A stretch of DNA of 64,000 nucleotides from Limnanthes douglasii subsp. nivea (GCA_036936605.1 JAUPFV010000005.1:1105670-1169669); one strand, 5' to 3'; counted from the first letter of the stretch, positions 36,129-48,315 are shown. A program made the numbers and translations. Notes: generated by a model from the letters alone, not told the origin.

Positions 36129-39100
36129 ATGAAAATAGCATCTTGGAATGTTCGGGGCCTAAATGACCCTATTAGACAAAAAAAATGTCACTGATTTTAT
36201 TATTAGTAATAGTATATCATTGTTAATCCTCGTAGAAACTAAAGTCTAATTGTTCAAAGTAGAATCTATAACTAGGAAGATAATTCCCTATTGGCATCTC
36301 CTTACTAATCACTCTGATCACCCGCTAGGTAGAATTTGGATTGTTTGGAACCCAAGCGTAATAACTATTTCTAGAGTTTCCTAATCCCCGCAATTCATCT
36401 ATTGTTTAGCTAAATGTCACAATTTTGATGCCTTTTTTCGTTTTACTGCTATTTATGCTTTTAATGAAGCATCAGGGAGAGTTCAACTCTGGATTTCAAT
36501 GGTAGATAAGCATATTCCTTGGGTATCTCTCGGGGATTTCAATGCCATCCGGCACCCGGATGAGCGCTTAGGTTCCTCTGATAATTGGAATTCTGCCATC
36601 GATGATTTTAACAATTGATGCTTCCATAGCGAACTAAGCGACCTTAGATCTTCTGGATTCTATTTCACGCGGATTAACAAGCAACCAGAGCATCATATTC
36701 TCTCCAAACTTGACAGAGTTCTTGTCAACCCTGTTTGGGATGATCTGTTCCCTCTGTCCTTTGCCTATTTTGGCTTCCTGCGTACCTCTGACAATACCAC
36801 GGTTACGCTTAACCTTGGTATGCCTCGGCAAAAACGTAAAAAACCTTTCAAATTCTTTAACATGTGGCAAGCTCATCCACAATTTAAAACTATTGTTTCT
36901 TCGAATTGGAATAATCCCATTGCTTCTTCTGGGATGAGTCTAGTTACTAAAAAACTTTTAAGATTGCAGTCTGAGCTTGTAGGTCTTAACCGTAAAGAGT
37001 TCAGTGACATTAGCTCTAGAGTCTCGATTGCACAAGAAAAATTATTTCAGGCGCAGTCTAATCTGGCTATTGATCCGCTTAACCTGATTCTTATCTCGGA
37101 TGAATGTGAAACATCTGCTTCTTTCATCTTTCTCATTCGAGCCGAAGAATCCATTCTTAAGAAAATTTTTAGAGAAAACTGGACAAAGCTCGCGGATAAA
37201 AATATTAAATTTTTTCATAATAGTATTAAGGCCCGTCTTTTCTGAAATAAAATCATCTCTATTAACAATGAGTTTGGAGTTACTGTCTCAACTCCGACCA
37301 GTGTGGCCAATGTTTTTGTGAGATACTTTGAAAACTCTCTTGGTATGAGACTTTCTGATGGTTATTCGGGTATGGAAACTGTCTCCTCTCTTCTTTCTTC
37401 TAAAGTTACCCTTTCTGATCAAGAATTGATGATCCGAGAGATCTCTTGTGAATAGATCAAATCTGCTCTTTTCAGTATTGACAGCAATAAATCCTCGGGT
37501 CTTGATGGTTTCAACTCCTCCTTTTTTAAATCTAATTGGAGCATTGTTGGCCATAACATCTGTAATGGTTTCCTTGAATTTTTCCGCACCTCCTCTCTGG
37601 ACCCCTCTTGGAGTTCCACCTCCATTGCTCTTATTCCTAAAAAGGACTCCCCCTCTGGGCCTTCCGACTTCAGACCTATTGCTCTTTGTAATGTCCTTTA
37701 CAAGATCATCTTAATAATCTTAGCCAGTAGAATTAAGGATTATTTCCTTTTATCTTATTGATAATTCCCAATCGGCCTTTGTGGCGGGAAGGAATATCTC
37801 GGATAATATTATTTTATCTCAGGAGCTTCTGCGTGGGTACCATTATAATCGTAACAACAAAAGGATCGCTCTCAAAATCGACTTAATGAAAGCATTTGAT
37901 AATGTCAGATGGCACCTCATTCTTGATATCCTTGTTGCTATGAATTTCCCCACGAACATGATCACCTGGATCATTAAATGCATATCCTCTCTGTCGTATT
38001 ATATTAACATTAATGGAGATCCGTATAGAAACTTCAAAGGTAGGAAAAGATTGAGACAAGGAGATCCTCTCTCCCCCTTTCTTTTTGTTCTTGTCATGCA
38101 AGTTATCTCCATCATTCTTAAGGAGACAAGTAAGGATAAGCAGTTTCGTTTTCATTAGAAATGTCACAAGCTCAAGATAATTAATCTCTGCTTTGCAGAT
38201 GATCTCATGATTTTCTGCCATGGTGATGTTAAGTCCCTCAGTCTTATTAAAGAGGCCCTTGACGAGTTCTATTCCCTTCCTGGTCTAAACGTCAACCCGA
38301 CCAAAAGTCATATATTCTTTTTGGGTATGGATGAATCCCTTCGAGTAAATCTTCTATCCATCTTGGGATTCTCGGAAGGCTCGCTGCCCGTTAAATACTT
38401 AGGAGTCCCCATTCTCACTAGTCGTCTCACCTACTCGGAATGTCGTCCACTTCTCCACAAAATCACCTCTCATATTAATTCTTGGACCTCTATCCATCTT
38501 TCGTATGCTGGTAGACTTCAGTTAATTAAGTCTGTTTTATTTGCTGGTCAGGTCTATTGGTCTTCTATCTTTATTCTCCCCTCTAGAATTCTCAAAGAAC
38601 TGTCCCAAAACCTTCGTCATTTTCTTTGGTCGGGTACTGCTATGAAAATCTATGGTGCCAAAGTTTCTTGGGCTACGGTTACCTTGCCCACGATAGAGGG
38701 CGGCCTTGGGATCCTGGACCTAAAAATCTGGAATCAGGCGGCTGTCTTCAAGCACCTTTGGTATATCATAAGTAATAATAATCATTCCATTTGGAGTGAT
38801 TGGATTAAAATGGAAAAAATAAAAACTGGTAATTTTTAGAACTTCCAGATCGGCTCCTCTTCCTCTTGGATATGGAGGAAAATCCTTCGTCTTCGCCCTT
38901 TGGCTTGTAATTTATACAGGGTGGCAATCGGAAATGGCTCAATCACATTCTTCTGGTACGACCCTTGGCTTCTATCCTCTTCACTTGCATCTCACTATGG
39001 CGACAACACAATTACTGACTCCAGGCTTGGGAAGAACCTAAAAGTATCGGATATCATTCGTAACGGAAGCTGGAATTGGCCTTCGAATATTAGATCAGCG

Positions 39101-39697
39101 AGATCTCGAAGCCGCGCTAATCTGTTGGGGATCCACAACCTAATCCTCTCTCTCCCGTCTCCCAACCTCGAATCCACTGACATCCCTTACTGGAAGGCGA
39201 AGGCTGGATGCAATTCATTTACAATTAGAGATATGAACCTTGCCATTCGTCTGCCTAACCCTAAAGTGGGTTAGGCCGGGTTAGTCTGGAATAAATTCAA
39301 TATTCCTCGTCATTCCTTTATTTCTTGGCTCTCTATTTTAGGCAAGCTTGCAACCAAAGACAAGCTTATCAGTTGGGGTTACAATATCCCAGCTGATTGT
39401 GCCCTGTGCAACTCTAAATCTGAAACTATCTCTCATCTCCTCTTTGAGTGTAGTTTCGCCCAGAGTATCTGGACTAACACTAGTAATAAACTAAGTTTCC
39501 CCTCTACAAATATTAGCTGGCAGTCTTGGATTTCTGAAGCGTCAACATGGTCTCAATCTCGTAACCATAGATTTTGGCATGCTTGCTTTGTCGCAGTAAT
39601 TTACCACGTCTGGAAGGAGAGGAATTCAAGAGTATTTGGTTCCCCTCCGGCTACTGTCTCCATGGTTTCTTACCGTATCTCATCAGATCTACGGTAG
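36129..39697 (+). pseudogene. LINE ORF2: endonuclease, reverse transcriptase, zf-RVT
   Basis: Starts MKIASWNVRGLNDPIRQ, the first motif of the AP-type endonuclease. SLGDFNAIRHPDE and SKLDRVLVN follow (36520-36730). The linker reads LADKNIKFFHNSI. Reverse transcriptase motifs are IALKIDLMKAFDNVRWHLI (37865-37920), KRLRQGDPLSPFLFV (about 38045-38090), CFADDLMIFC (38188-38217) and VKYLGVPILTSRLTY. The C-terminal zf-RVT region has CALCNSKSETISHLLFEC and VWKERNSRVF. At least four stops or frameshifts (near 36196, 36616, 37245, 37455, 38156, 38839, 39272) interrupt it. Confidence 0.85.
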
Positions 39698-40035
39698 AGA
39701 TTCCAAGACACCAAGACTACCTGGCCGGTATAATATCCTACTAATGGTTTTTATTTATTACAGGTGTCGTCTCGCTGAGTGCAGCTCGAGTTTTTTTTCC
39801 ACTCCATCACGTAGATTCTATTGGAGATGTTCGGCAGCTGTCTCGGAAGACCATTTTGTAGGACGAGTACACTTCTACTTTGCTAGACTGGATCTTATGT
39901 TTGCTACTTTGATCTGATCTTATGCTATTTCATTTCGTCCCCCTGACTTAAAGTGATTGTATTTACTCGGGATATGCCCTAGTTATTCTTGTATGAACCA
40001 TCTTTCAATTAATTTAATGCTTTATTACACCAAAA

Positions 40036-40265
40036 AAACAATCGTGTAAAATTATCTCTTAATATATTTACCAATTACAAATATATAGTTGTTTTTCTTA
40101 AAAAATATTCTCTAAAATTTCAAAATACTATCTTACAAGATATAATAAATAAAAATTTATTACATTAATATTAATTATAACCCTGTTTAGTGAAATTAAA
40201 AAATATTAGATAAAAATATACAAAAAAATATATGATGTCATAATTATAGGTAACGTAAGTGAATG

Positions 40266-40318
<53 letters not shown>

Positions 40319-41001
40319 CAATAAATCATTTCAATCTTTTAAAATATAAAAAATAAATTACAATAATTTGATATTAAATGATTTGTAATTTAATAAAAAT
40401 GTATTATTATAATTTTATTATAACCTATTAATTAATTTTGATATCCTAATTAATTTTATCATAATATTACAATGTACTAAAATATATAGTATTATATAAA
40501 ACAATATAATCTGAAATTTGATTTTAAAAATTGAATTAATGTAAATCATTATAAATTAAAAAAATATTGAAAATAATTAAAAAAATATCTTATCATAATT
40601 TCATTAACAATAATGAAATACCGATATTTATATATTTTAACGGTAAGTTTGGTATTAAATAATTTTTAATTTTTCTAAAATATAAAAAATAACGGATGCT
40701 AAAGGCACGGTTAAGATAAATATATTTACATGTCGTTTTCATTTATGCGAATTTTAATATTATATACAATCATCTTCTAATAAGGTTATTTTTTTTATTT
40801 TATAAAAAAACAATAATTATTATCTTCATTAATATTTGTGTATAACTTTAAAAGGATAAATATTGATAATAAAAAAATCCTACTCTATATGAAATTGTCG
40901 TGTTAGTGAACCATAACGGACAAAAAGTAAAATTCAATTCAATCAACTTTAAATTAATATCTAGATGTTAAAAACGTAACTCTTTTGATTGTCTATACAT
41001 A
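40036..41001. other. very AT-rich DNA with an (AT)n run
   Basis: An (AT)n microsatellite at 40269-40317 is the only feature. No coding signal. Confidence 0.55.
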
Positions 41002-41459
41002 TACATACAGAGGCTTTGAACAGTAACTCGTCCCTGGACTATCGACTTTGGTGACAGATAATCCATGGACTTTCAAAAGTCCGTTCGCAGTCCCTGGACT
41101 TTCAAAAGTCCGTTCGCAGTCCCTGGACTATCCAGTTTGGATAAAGTTAGTCCCCTTGTATGTGGTGACTATCAATTTTTATGACAGATAGTCCCTCAAC
41201 TATTCATTTTCGATAAATTTAGTCTTTTGAATTTATATTTTTGATAAAGTTAGTCTCATTAATAAACATACGCAGGGGACTAACTTTATCCAAACTGGAT
41301 TGTCCAAGGACTAACAATGTACTTTTGAAAGTCCAAGGACTATATGTCACCAAACTGGATAGTCGAGGGACTACGAATGAATTTTTGAAAGTGCATGGAC
41401 TATCTGTCACCAAAGTCGATAGTGTAGGGACGAGTTACCGTTCAAAGCCTACATACAGA
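41002..41459. mobile_element. 438-bp MITE with long inverted repeats and 10-bp target duplication
   Basis: Element 41012-41449 starts GGCTTTGAACAGTAACTCGT and ends with the near-exact reverse complement (..ACGAGTTACCGTTCAAAGCC). The arms continue for about 60-150 bp with the repeated phrase CTATCGACTTTGGTGACAGA. TACATACAGA occurs at 41002-41011 and 41450-41459, a 10-bp target duplication that fits Mutator-like transposition. There is also a short direct duplication of CTTTCAAAAGTCCGTTCGCA in the left arm. It has no coding capacity and is related to the MITE at 274-601. Confidence 0.88.
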
Positions 41460-42439
41460 GTAATGAGTAATGTTGATATGTATGCCAATCTCAACTTATT
41501 TTTTTCTCTAACTGGATTTTGGAATTCAAATGCATTTTTTTAAGAGAGAATCTGGAACGCTACTCAACGACTGTACACTCACACTAAGCGTTTTGTCCAT
41601 ATGGGTGTGATAGGCTCAGACTAAGAAAGCTTTAGCATTTTCTCCATATAGTGTGACACGTTCAGACTAAAAAAGCGTACCTTACTCCATCTACTAAGCT
41701 ATCTTTTTCAGAACTTTTCAAATGCACTTTGCAAACCACATATACGTAACTTAGGTTCTTTCCGATTTTTTTAGTACGAATTAATACTAATATATGGTTC
41801 GAAATAAGTGATTTGGTTTATTCTATTTTGAATCCATAATTCATATAAGTGAAACATAGTGTTGTTTTTCTAGTTTTGCAAAAACAATTCGCTATTGTTT
41901 GCGCTCTTAAAAGGATCATTAAAAGGATCATAAGCCATAAAACATGTTTTTCACGGGGTTATGAACAACCGTTCCCATTGCAAATCGCGGTGAAATTTCT
42001 ATTATTTTGTTTCATTTTAATTAGTAACCTACTTGATATGATGATACGATTATACAAGTTTATTTATCATAAAACCTAAATAAATCATCTATATCAATTT
42101 TTAATAATTTACTTTATTTGTTATTTGTAGAGCTTAAATAAAATATTATCATTTGTGTTTCAAAAGCTTTTTTATGTTTGGATTTTTTTTTATATATTTG
42201 TGTTTCTAAATCTTTTTTGTGTGGATTCATTATCGCAATAACAAAAAATTTAATGAAACCATGGAAAAACAAACATATCACTATCTCACCCGAAAAAAAA
42301 AACAATCGATTTGCGATATGTTTTGTCCATTGTAGAACAATTCGCAATATGTTTTGCCCATTGTAGAAACACGTATGAGCCGTAACCATGGAAAAGTTCA
42401 TGAGGCTCATAGAATGTTCCATAAACAAATATATCATGA
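41460..42439. other. AT-rich DNA, nothing recognised
   Basis: A short palindrome-rich patch at 42280-42365 (two copies of TTTTG(T/C)CCATTGTAGAA 47 bp apart) is the only structure seen. No gene. Confidence 0.4.
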
Positions 42440-42720
42440 GGTTTTCCGAATGAGGCTCTTCGATCACAGTTTGTTTTAGTTCCTGGAATGTTATCCTCAC
42501 ATTGGTATTGGTCTGACCACTCCAAGTTTTTCTTTTCTTCAATAGGTCGGTCAAAGGTGTTTTTCGTATATATCCTTGGATGAACAGTTAGTAATAGTTG
42601 ATAAGACATATGAAATATCTCGGTTCTGGTACTTTTGTTAGGGCTGTCCATTTTTGGATTGCTTGGATTTTGGCTTCTTCCCTCATAAGTTTTTCGCTGA
42701 TTTTGTGGCATAGGAAAAAC
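42440..42720 (-). pseudogene. Ty3/gypsy RT-RNase H fragment (minus strand)
   Basis: The minus strand, with one stop and small shifts, gives CHKISEKLMREEAKIQAIQK, then LINYY, then TPLTDLLKKRKTW and ELKQTVIEEP, the RT thumb to RNase H start of a chromovirus-type polyprotein. It breaks off at 42720, where a plus-strand fragment of the same family begins. Confidence 0.75.
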
Positions 42721-42859
42721 ATTTTTTCTTAGAAAATGAGAACTTTTCTTCCTTTATGTATAGATCGTTCTCTTGTCCTGCTTGGAAAACGGTGCGCAAG
42801 TGTTCGACATGTTCTTTCATCGCCTTGTTTCACTATAGCTTACTTTTGATACGCTTATT

Positions 42860-43187
42860 TTTAGTTTATAGTAATGCATCTGCTATTTTTTGTATGTTAA
42901 TGAACAAAATATTTCACTCATACTTGGACGAGTTTGTTATGGTTTATCTTGATGATATATTGATCTATAGTAAGATGATGGAAGAGTATGTCGAACAACT
43001 GCTAATCATTTTTTTTAAGTACTAAAGAATAAGGATTTATACTTAAAGAAAGGTAGGTGCTCTTTGCGAGGAAGTCTCGTAGGTCACAAAATCAGCAGTA
43101 GGAATCTTATAATGGAAGAAGCCAAGATTTGTGCCAAAGTAGTGGAGTTGGGATATTTCCTAGGTTTTATCAACTACTACCGACGGT
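42860..43187 (+). pseudogene. Ty3/gypsy reverse transcriptase fragment (plus strand, part 1)
   Basis: The plus strand reads LMNKIFHSYLDEFVMVYLDD (active-site YLDD at 42942-42953) and ILIYSKMMEEYVEQL, then, after a shift, KKGRCSL, GHKISSRN, MEEAKI, FLGFINYYRR. It is interrupted after INYYRR by the hAT-like insertion and resumes at 44471. Confidence 0.85.
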
Positions 43188-44470
43188 TAGTGGCGAAACC
43201 AGGAATCCAGCTTTGGAGGGGCTGATGTATTACTTAAACTAGACATGTTTTAAAAAATTTCACTCACCTCGTACTTTTAATTGATTTTTTAATAATTTGT
43301 CAGGAAATATTAAAAAAAATTAATCATGACTATTTTATTGGTTAAGAAAATCATGAATATTTATTGAAATTAAATATATATAAAAAATTCTACATTTGAT
43401 TTATGGGGCATATGTCTAAATAATCTTAAGTTTATATATATGAGTTAGTACCAGTTATAACATTTATGTATAAAATCAAAAGGTTTCATACTAGTTGAGA
43501 TATGGTCTTACTTATTTGTCATTGATCATTCTCATACCTATCCGATGTGGAAATTTGGTCGCACATAACAAATTCTACCACTTTTACCTCCCCTCAGTTG
43601 ACTTACTTAATGCTCACTCTAATTAGGTTGTTTCATGATTCATATCTAAGTTATAAAGTTTTACAATGGATATATTTGTTCACTCTTATTAGAGCATCTT
43701 AAAAGTTCCTTAGCGTCACTTCAATTAATCAAGTCACATTATCTTTATACACTCTAATTAAGTCACTCTGTTTGATGAGCATGACTGATGGTTCATCATC
43801 ATCGACATCCAAGAATTTCATCTGTATTACATTTTCGTCTGGGTATGGAGCTCTAATACCAACTATTAGACCCAAATAATAGTATATCAACCACGCGCGA
43901 GATTAACTTCAAAACAACCAACCAAATAATAAAACAACCAATTTATTAACAATATAAAACCACAAACCTAATCACTGAAAAATAATCAACGGTAAAATAA
44001 ACCAACAACCAAAACATTTATATGAAAAGACCACTTTGTTGTGAAGAGTAAAAGACCACGAGACTTATCAAGATTCCACCAAAAACACTTCTACTATTAT
44101 GATAAGTTGAAGGTAAAAGTATATCCAATTCAATATAATAAATATCTACAACCCACCAACAATTTTAAACATAATAAACTAACAAAAAAAAACAAAAATG
44201 AATAATATTAGAAAAACTACTCCACTATTCCAAAAGTGATTTCTCCCAAACTTTAGCATCAAATAACAATCCAACCGGACATATTGAAGCTTTATATCTC
44301 GCAAATATGTTGTCCAAATTTCAGCCAAAACCGACACCGTTTGACCATTGATCAAACATTTTAAACATGACTTCTTTAAAAATTCCGAAAATAAAAATTT
44401 CCCCAATACTAATCTTCCTTGAGGCTAGGGGGGCTCGCGCCCCCCTAGCTCCATAGTAAATCCGCCCCTG
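43188..44470. mobile_element. hAT-like non-autonomous insertion with 8-bp target duplication
   Basis: 1,283 bp lying inside a gypsy pol fragment. CCGACGGT flanks it on both sides (43180-43187 and 44471-44478). The ends are TAGTGGCGAAACCAGG and AAATCCGCCCCTG, close to the CAGTGGCGGA-type inverted ends of plant hAT/Tip100 elements, and an 8-bp duplication is the hAT hallmark. A strong GC palindrome (GCTAGGGGGGC...GCCCCCCTAGC) lies just inside the right end. There is no transposase frame. At about 43853-43866 GAGCTCTAATACCA matches a minus-strand copia primer-binding site, so a retroelement scrap may be nested inside. Confidence 0.85.
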
Positions 44471-44960
44471 CCGACGGTTCATTCTAGGATTGATACTCAC
44501 GGATAACGGCCCCTTTTCCCGACCTATTGAAGAAATGAAGAACTTGAGATTGGTAAAACCAATGTGATGAAACATTCAAGGAAATAAAACAAATCGTGAT
44601 CGAAGAACCAGTCTTGAAACTTCTCAAACCAACACTACCATTTAAAGTGCACACCAAGGCTTCAGATTTTGCCATAAGAGGATTTTTTATGCAAGACGAC
44701 ACCCCATCACATTTGAAAGTCGTAAAATGAGTGATGCAAAACTTCCTTGCAAAATTCAACTTTGAGTATAAACCGGCAAGAGGAAATAGATGCACTCACT
44801 CGGAAGGCAGAATTGGCGAATCTTGCTCAAACCATGAGCATGTTAATGGGTTCGTATAAAGGTAGGATTGAACAAGGATCCAAATGTGAAAAGTATGGTG
44901 TTCAAGAGGCTGCATCGGAGTCGAATAAGTTGTGCCAAAGGCATGCAAGCTATGACGGCT
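44471..44960 (+). pseudogene. Ty3/gypsy RNase H fragment (plus strand, part 2)
   Basis: It continues the polyprotein after the insertion: TFKEIKQIVIEEPVLKLL, PFKVHTKASDFAI, then after shifts FNFEYKPARG, DALTRKAELANLAQ. These are the RNase H core and the connection to integrase. Stops and shifts are frequent and the fragment fades near 44960. Confidence 0.8.
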
Positions 44961-46002
44961 AGTGATTTTGTTAGTGTTCAAATTTTGTAACTTGTACATG
45001 GACATTGGTGTTGTATAAGTATAACTCTCATGGTAAAGCATAACTTTATATCATTTTTACTGCAGTGTTTTTAGGTCTGGATTTTTAGTTTTTTTACCCT
45101 TTATTATTAAATGCAATTAGTGGTACATTAGAAAGCAATATTATATTAAAAAATCTAAAATAAATAAAATACTATGTACACCCATAAACCAAATTATTTT
45201 GTCCAATAAATAATTAATATGATAATAGGTAGGATTAGTGAGATTGCTAAATCCGTAATCCATTTCGTTTGAGAAAATCTAAAAAATAAAAATAAAAATA
45301 AATATTAAATATTAAATTCGAAAGGTAAAAATGGAACTAAAAGTCGAAGGACTATCTGTGGAAAGCAAACCATTTAACTATAGTGACACGTGGCACCATT
45401 ACAGCAAAAACCACGCGGAGACTGAATTTATAGATTTTTGATAGACGAGGGACCATCAACCGTGATTTTTTTGTCGAGTGACTAAATGACACAAAACGTG
45501 ATAGTCGAGTGACGAAGCAGCGATTTAAACCTAAGAGTACACAATATAGTCAAATTATAATTTTTTATATTATATTAAAAAATTAATTTTACAGTTCTAG
45601 AGATTGTATTCGAAACTAAATTTGGTAGGATGAAAACCAAAGTTATAATGTTGGAGATTATTTCTTTAAGAAGTCCAATATGGAACAATAATTCTACACT
45701 TTTTGATGCATTTTTTACTAAATAAATAATTCTAAAAATAGTTAAAATTATTTTTCTAAATTGGACAATTTTTTTTTTTAAAATAATCTTCAACCCTATT
45801 ATATTAGTTCAAATCATACAGTAGCTTTTCACAATAAAATACAATTCATGGTTTAAATACAAATCATTTTTTAAATACAATATCAAAAAATATTGATTAG
45901 TTTTATAGTAGTGTATAATTTTTTTGTTAACTTAAATTTAAACTTTTCTTTTTCAAATTAAAAATAAAGATATTTTTTAGAATTGTCCGACCCAACAAAA
46001 TG
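44961..46002. other. AT-rich DNA with a solitary MITE-like end
   Basis: At about 45330-45530 phrases such as GTCGAAGGACTATCTGTG and GTGATAGTCGAGTGAC resemble the arms of the MITEs at 274-601 and 41012-41449, but the matching opposite end was not found. The rest has no recognised content. Confidence 0.4.
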
Positions 46003-46900
46003 GTAATTAGAATTGGCCATCTAACCTTCGATCTGTTCGAGCTAGAAGCAACACTAATCTCAAGGAGATCAACAGGCTCGTCCTCTCCCTCCCCCCTCAT
46101 AACATATCTGCTCAAGACGTCCACTATTGGAATACAAACACTGGTTGCAATACATTCACCATCCAGGACACCTACAATGCCATTCGTAAGCACAACCCAA
46201 CATTGGGGTGGACAGGGTTAGTATGGAATATATACAATATTCCTCGACATTCTTTCATTCTTGGGCTTGCTGTCCAAAACAAACTATCCACCAGGGATAA
46301 GTTTCTCAGTTGGGGCTATAATACCCCTACTGACTGTGTACTTTGTAACTCTGCACTAGAAACCTCAGCTCATCTCCTCTTTGACTGTAGTTTTGCTCAA
46401 AGTATTTGGACTCAAGCCAGTTCAAAATTGGGTTTTCCTTTATCTCACTCTAACTGGCAGTCTTGGGTTAATGAGGCGTCAACCTGGTCTCAATCTCAAA
46501 ACCACCATCTTTGGCGCACTAGTTTTGGCGCGGTCATCTACCACGTTTGGAAGGAGAGGAACTCAAGAATCTTCAATTCTCCTCCTGCCATTGCCTCCTT
46601 GGTCTCTCGCTAAATCTACTCTGATCTTCGGTTCAGATTCCATGGCTCCAAGATTTGCTAGCCTTCGTAACTGCTTACCCTTAACTATCTCATTCTCTTA
46701 TTGCAGGTATTCTCGATTGCCTAGACACTTAGTTTGGGACCTTACGAAGTCCTTACCTTTGGAGCTTTCATTAGGTTGTCGTGGGATCTCTGGATGCTCA
46801 GTGATATTGTTCCCACCTCCACTCTTATATTTCTATCTAAGTAGTTATGCCGATGTTACTACTATTTATACCTCGGCCATCTAGTACTTTTCTATCAGTT
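46003..46900 (+). pseudogene. 5'-truncated LINE, zf-RVT tail
   Basis: The frame 46203-46613 reads NIPRHSFILGLAVQNKLSTR, CVLCNSALETSAHLLFDC and VYHVWKERNSRIF-like VIYHVWKERNSRIF. It is the closest relative in the window of the LINE tail at 39250-39697. The nucleotide match begins at about 46003 (GAATTGGCC) and the upstream part (46003-46200) encodes the region just before it in a shifted frame. The 3' UTR runs on to roughly 46900. No poly-A end is clear. Confidence 0.82.
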
Positions 46901-47049
46901 TCACTTATCTTTAGTATCTCCTCGAAGTCCATGCTATGAATTTGTTTTATTGGTTTTGTTTTACTTCTTCGGTCTTTTCTGATTTTCCTTCTTCTGTGTG
47001 TTTCCTTTCTTCTTCTCTCTGCTTAATCTTCACCTCCTTATAGATTGCA

Positions 47050-47478
47050 TGTCAGAAGTATGATTGCTCACAAGACCACCATGAAAACCGGTAAGAGAGG
47101 AGGTGAGGAGCTAGTTGAAGACAACACTGGTCTTAGCTCCTTAGTTAGGTCTATACACAAAACGATGTGTTAAGGCTGCGTTTCTAGTCTTGGTAGTGGA
47201 CCGGGTTAGTTCACAAGCATAGGTCTAGAAACTGTTGATGGCCCATCTACAGTCCGATTCCATCAAAGTTTAATACCTGGTTTTATTATATACATGTGTC
47301 CAAACATGTTGTACAGTGGATACGATTGTGTAACAACCTCACATGGGAATATTCCCAAGGTTGTTACACTTTCTCTCTACTATATATAAGATATAGTATG
47401 TGTTGTACATGGATTAAGGAAGTTGAGAGTAATTCATATACAAATCTATTCACTCCTCTCTCCTTCTTAAATTTAACT
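47050..47478 (+). repeat. 5' LTR of the copia element
   Basis: Starts TGTCAGAAGTATG and ends ATTTAACT directly before the PBS, with a CTATATATAAG box near 47382. It contains a 38-bp palindrome (47330-47367) lost from the 3' LTR. Confidence 0.9.
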
Positions 47479-47490
47479 TGGTATCAGAGC
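47479..47490 (+). promoter_or_regulatory. copia primer-binding site
   Basis: TGGTATCAGAGC, an exact match to the initiator tRNA-Met type used by plant copia elements, immediately after the LTR. Confidence 0.93.
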
Positions 47491-47499
47491 TTCTCCAAG

Positions 47500-48315
47500 C
47501 CATCAATAAAAAATCTGAATGATTCTCCATCCTCGAGCTCAGACTCTGTTGGATCAATTCTCTCAAACAACTCTTCCATTTCGACAAAGAACTTGCATCT
47601 ACATTCAATTAGCAGTGTTAATAACATTCGTCTTAACAAAAACAATTATATACTATGGATAACTGTTGGGTTACCTATGATCAAAGGTAATAAACTGTGG
47701 AGTTTTGTTAGTGGAGAGAAAATCTGTCCTCCTAAGTTTGTCATAGATACTGATGGCAATGTTACTGATAACCCAGAGTTTGAAGACTGGGTTGCTAAGG
47801 ATGATCTTCTGCTTGGGTGGTTGTATTCCACCATGAGCCTTAAGATAGCAACTCAGTTAACGGAAGAAGAGTCTGCTAAGGGTCTCTGGGAAGCTGCTGG
47901 AAAATTGTTTAGCTCACAAACTCGAGCCAAAATCAAAGACTACAAGGCTGAGTTCCACAAAACTCCTAAAGGTACTACTTCAATGTTTGAATATCTAAAC
48001 AAGATGAAGATGATCTATGATAACCTAATTCTAGAAGGTTTTCTTACTTCTATAGATGACTTGTTGACACAAGTCCTTGCAGGACTGGATTCAGAGTACA
48101 CACCTATTGTAGTCAGCTTAGCTGACAAGGAAGGGCTGGGAGACTTGAACAACTATCTGCAAACCAGCTTGCTCACCTATGAGAGCAGACTTGAACAACT
48201 TACTGGTCTGCAGAAATTTATGTCTACTGTTAACATTTCCAGTGTTAACATCACTCACAGAATTGATTCAAAGCAGCAATTCTTTCGCTCTAATCAGAGA
48301 GGTTTCTATTGTTAA
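47500..48315 (+). pseudogene. copia gag
   Basis: An open frame from inside the LTR to TAA 48315. The protein part starts near SKPSIKNLNDSPSS. LNKNNYILWITVGLPMIKG is the N-terminal gag motif of Ale/Retrofit-like copia, and DNLILEGFLTSIDDLLTQVL and GLDSEYTPIVVSLADKEG follow. No in-frame ATG is placed where gag should begin: the ATG at 47519 is out of frame. The frame ends before the zinc knuckle, with RG/YNG-like debris in another frame (48290-48430). Confidence 0.8.

Larger units (their letters stand above)
34690..40035 (+). mobile_element. near full-length L1-type LINE, inactive
   Basis: Order: a GC-richer 5' region, an ORF1-like region (34734-36106), ORF2 with endonuclease, reverse transcriptase and zf-RVT tail (36129-39697), a 3' UTR, and an end GCTTTATTACACCAAAAAAA (about 40012-40033) that fits an L1-type A-rich terminus. 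Base composition is clearly higher in GC than the AT-rich flanks. A target duplication was not found by eye. Stops and frameshifts in both reading frames show that it is dead. Confidence 0.85.

Noticed and set aside
40269..40317. (AT)n runs considered as origins or terminators
   Set aside because: Pure dinucleotide microsatellites without supporting elements. The same applies to 11637-11669 and 32822-32866.
43853..43880. Copia LTR inside the hAT-like insertion
   Set aside because: Only a primer-binding-site-like string is visible. No LTR pair or coding remnant supports a full element, so it is mentioned only within the hAT entry.
44961..46002. Full MITE at 45330-45530
   Set aside because: Only one arm-like segment was found. 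No opposite terminus or target duplication.
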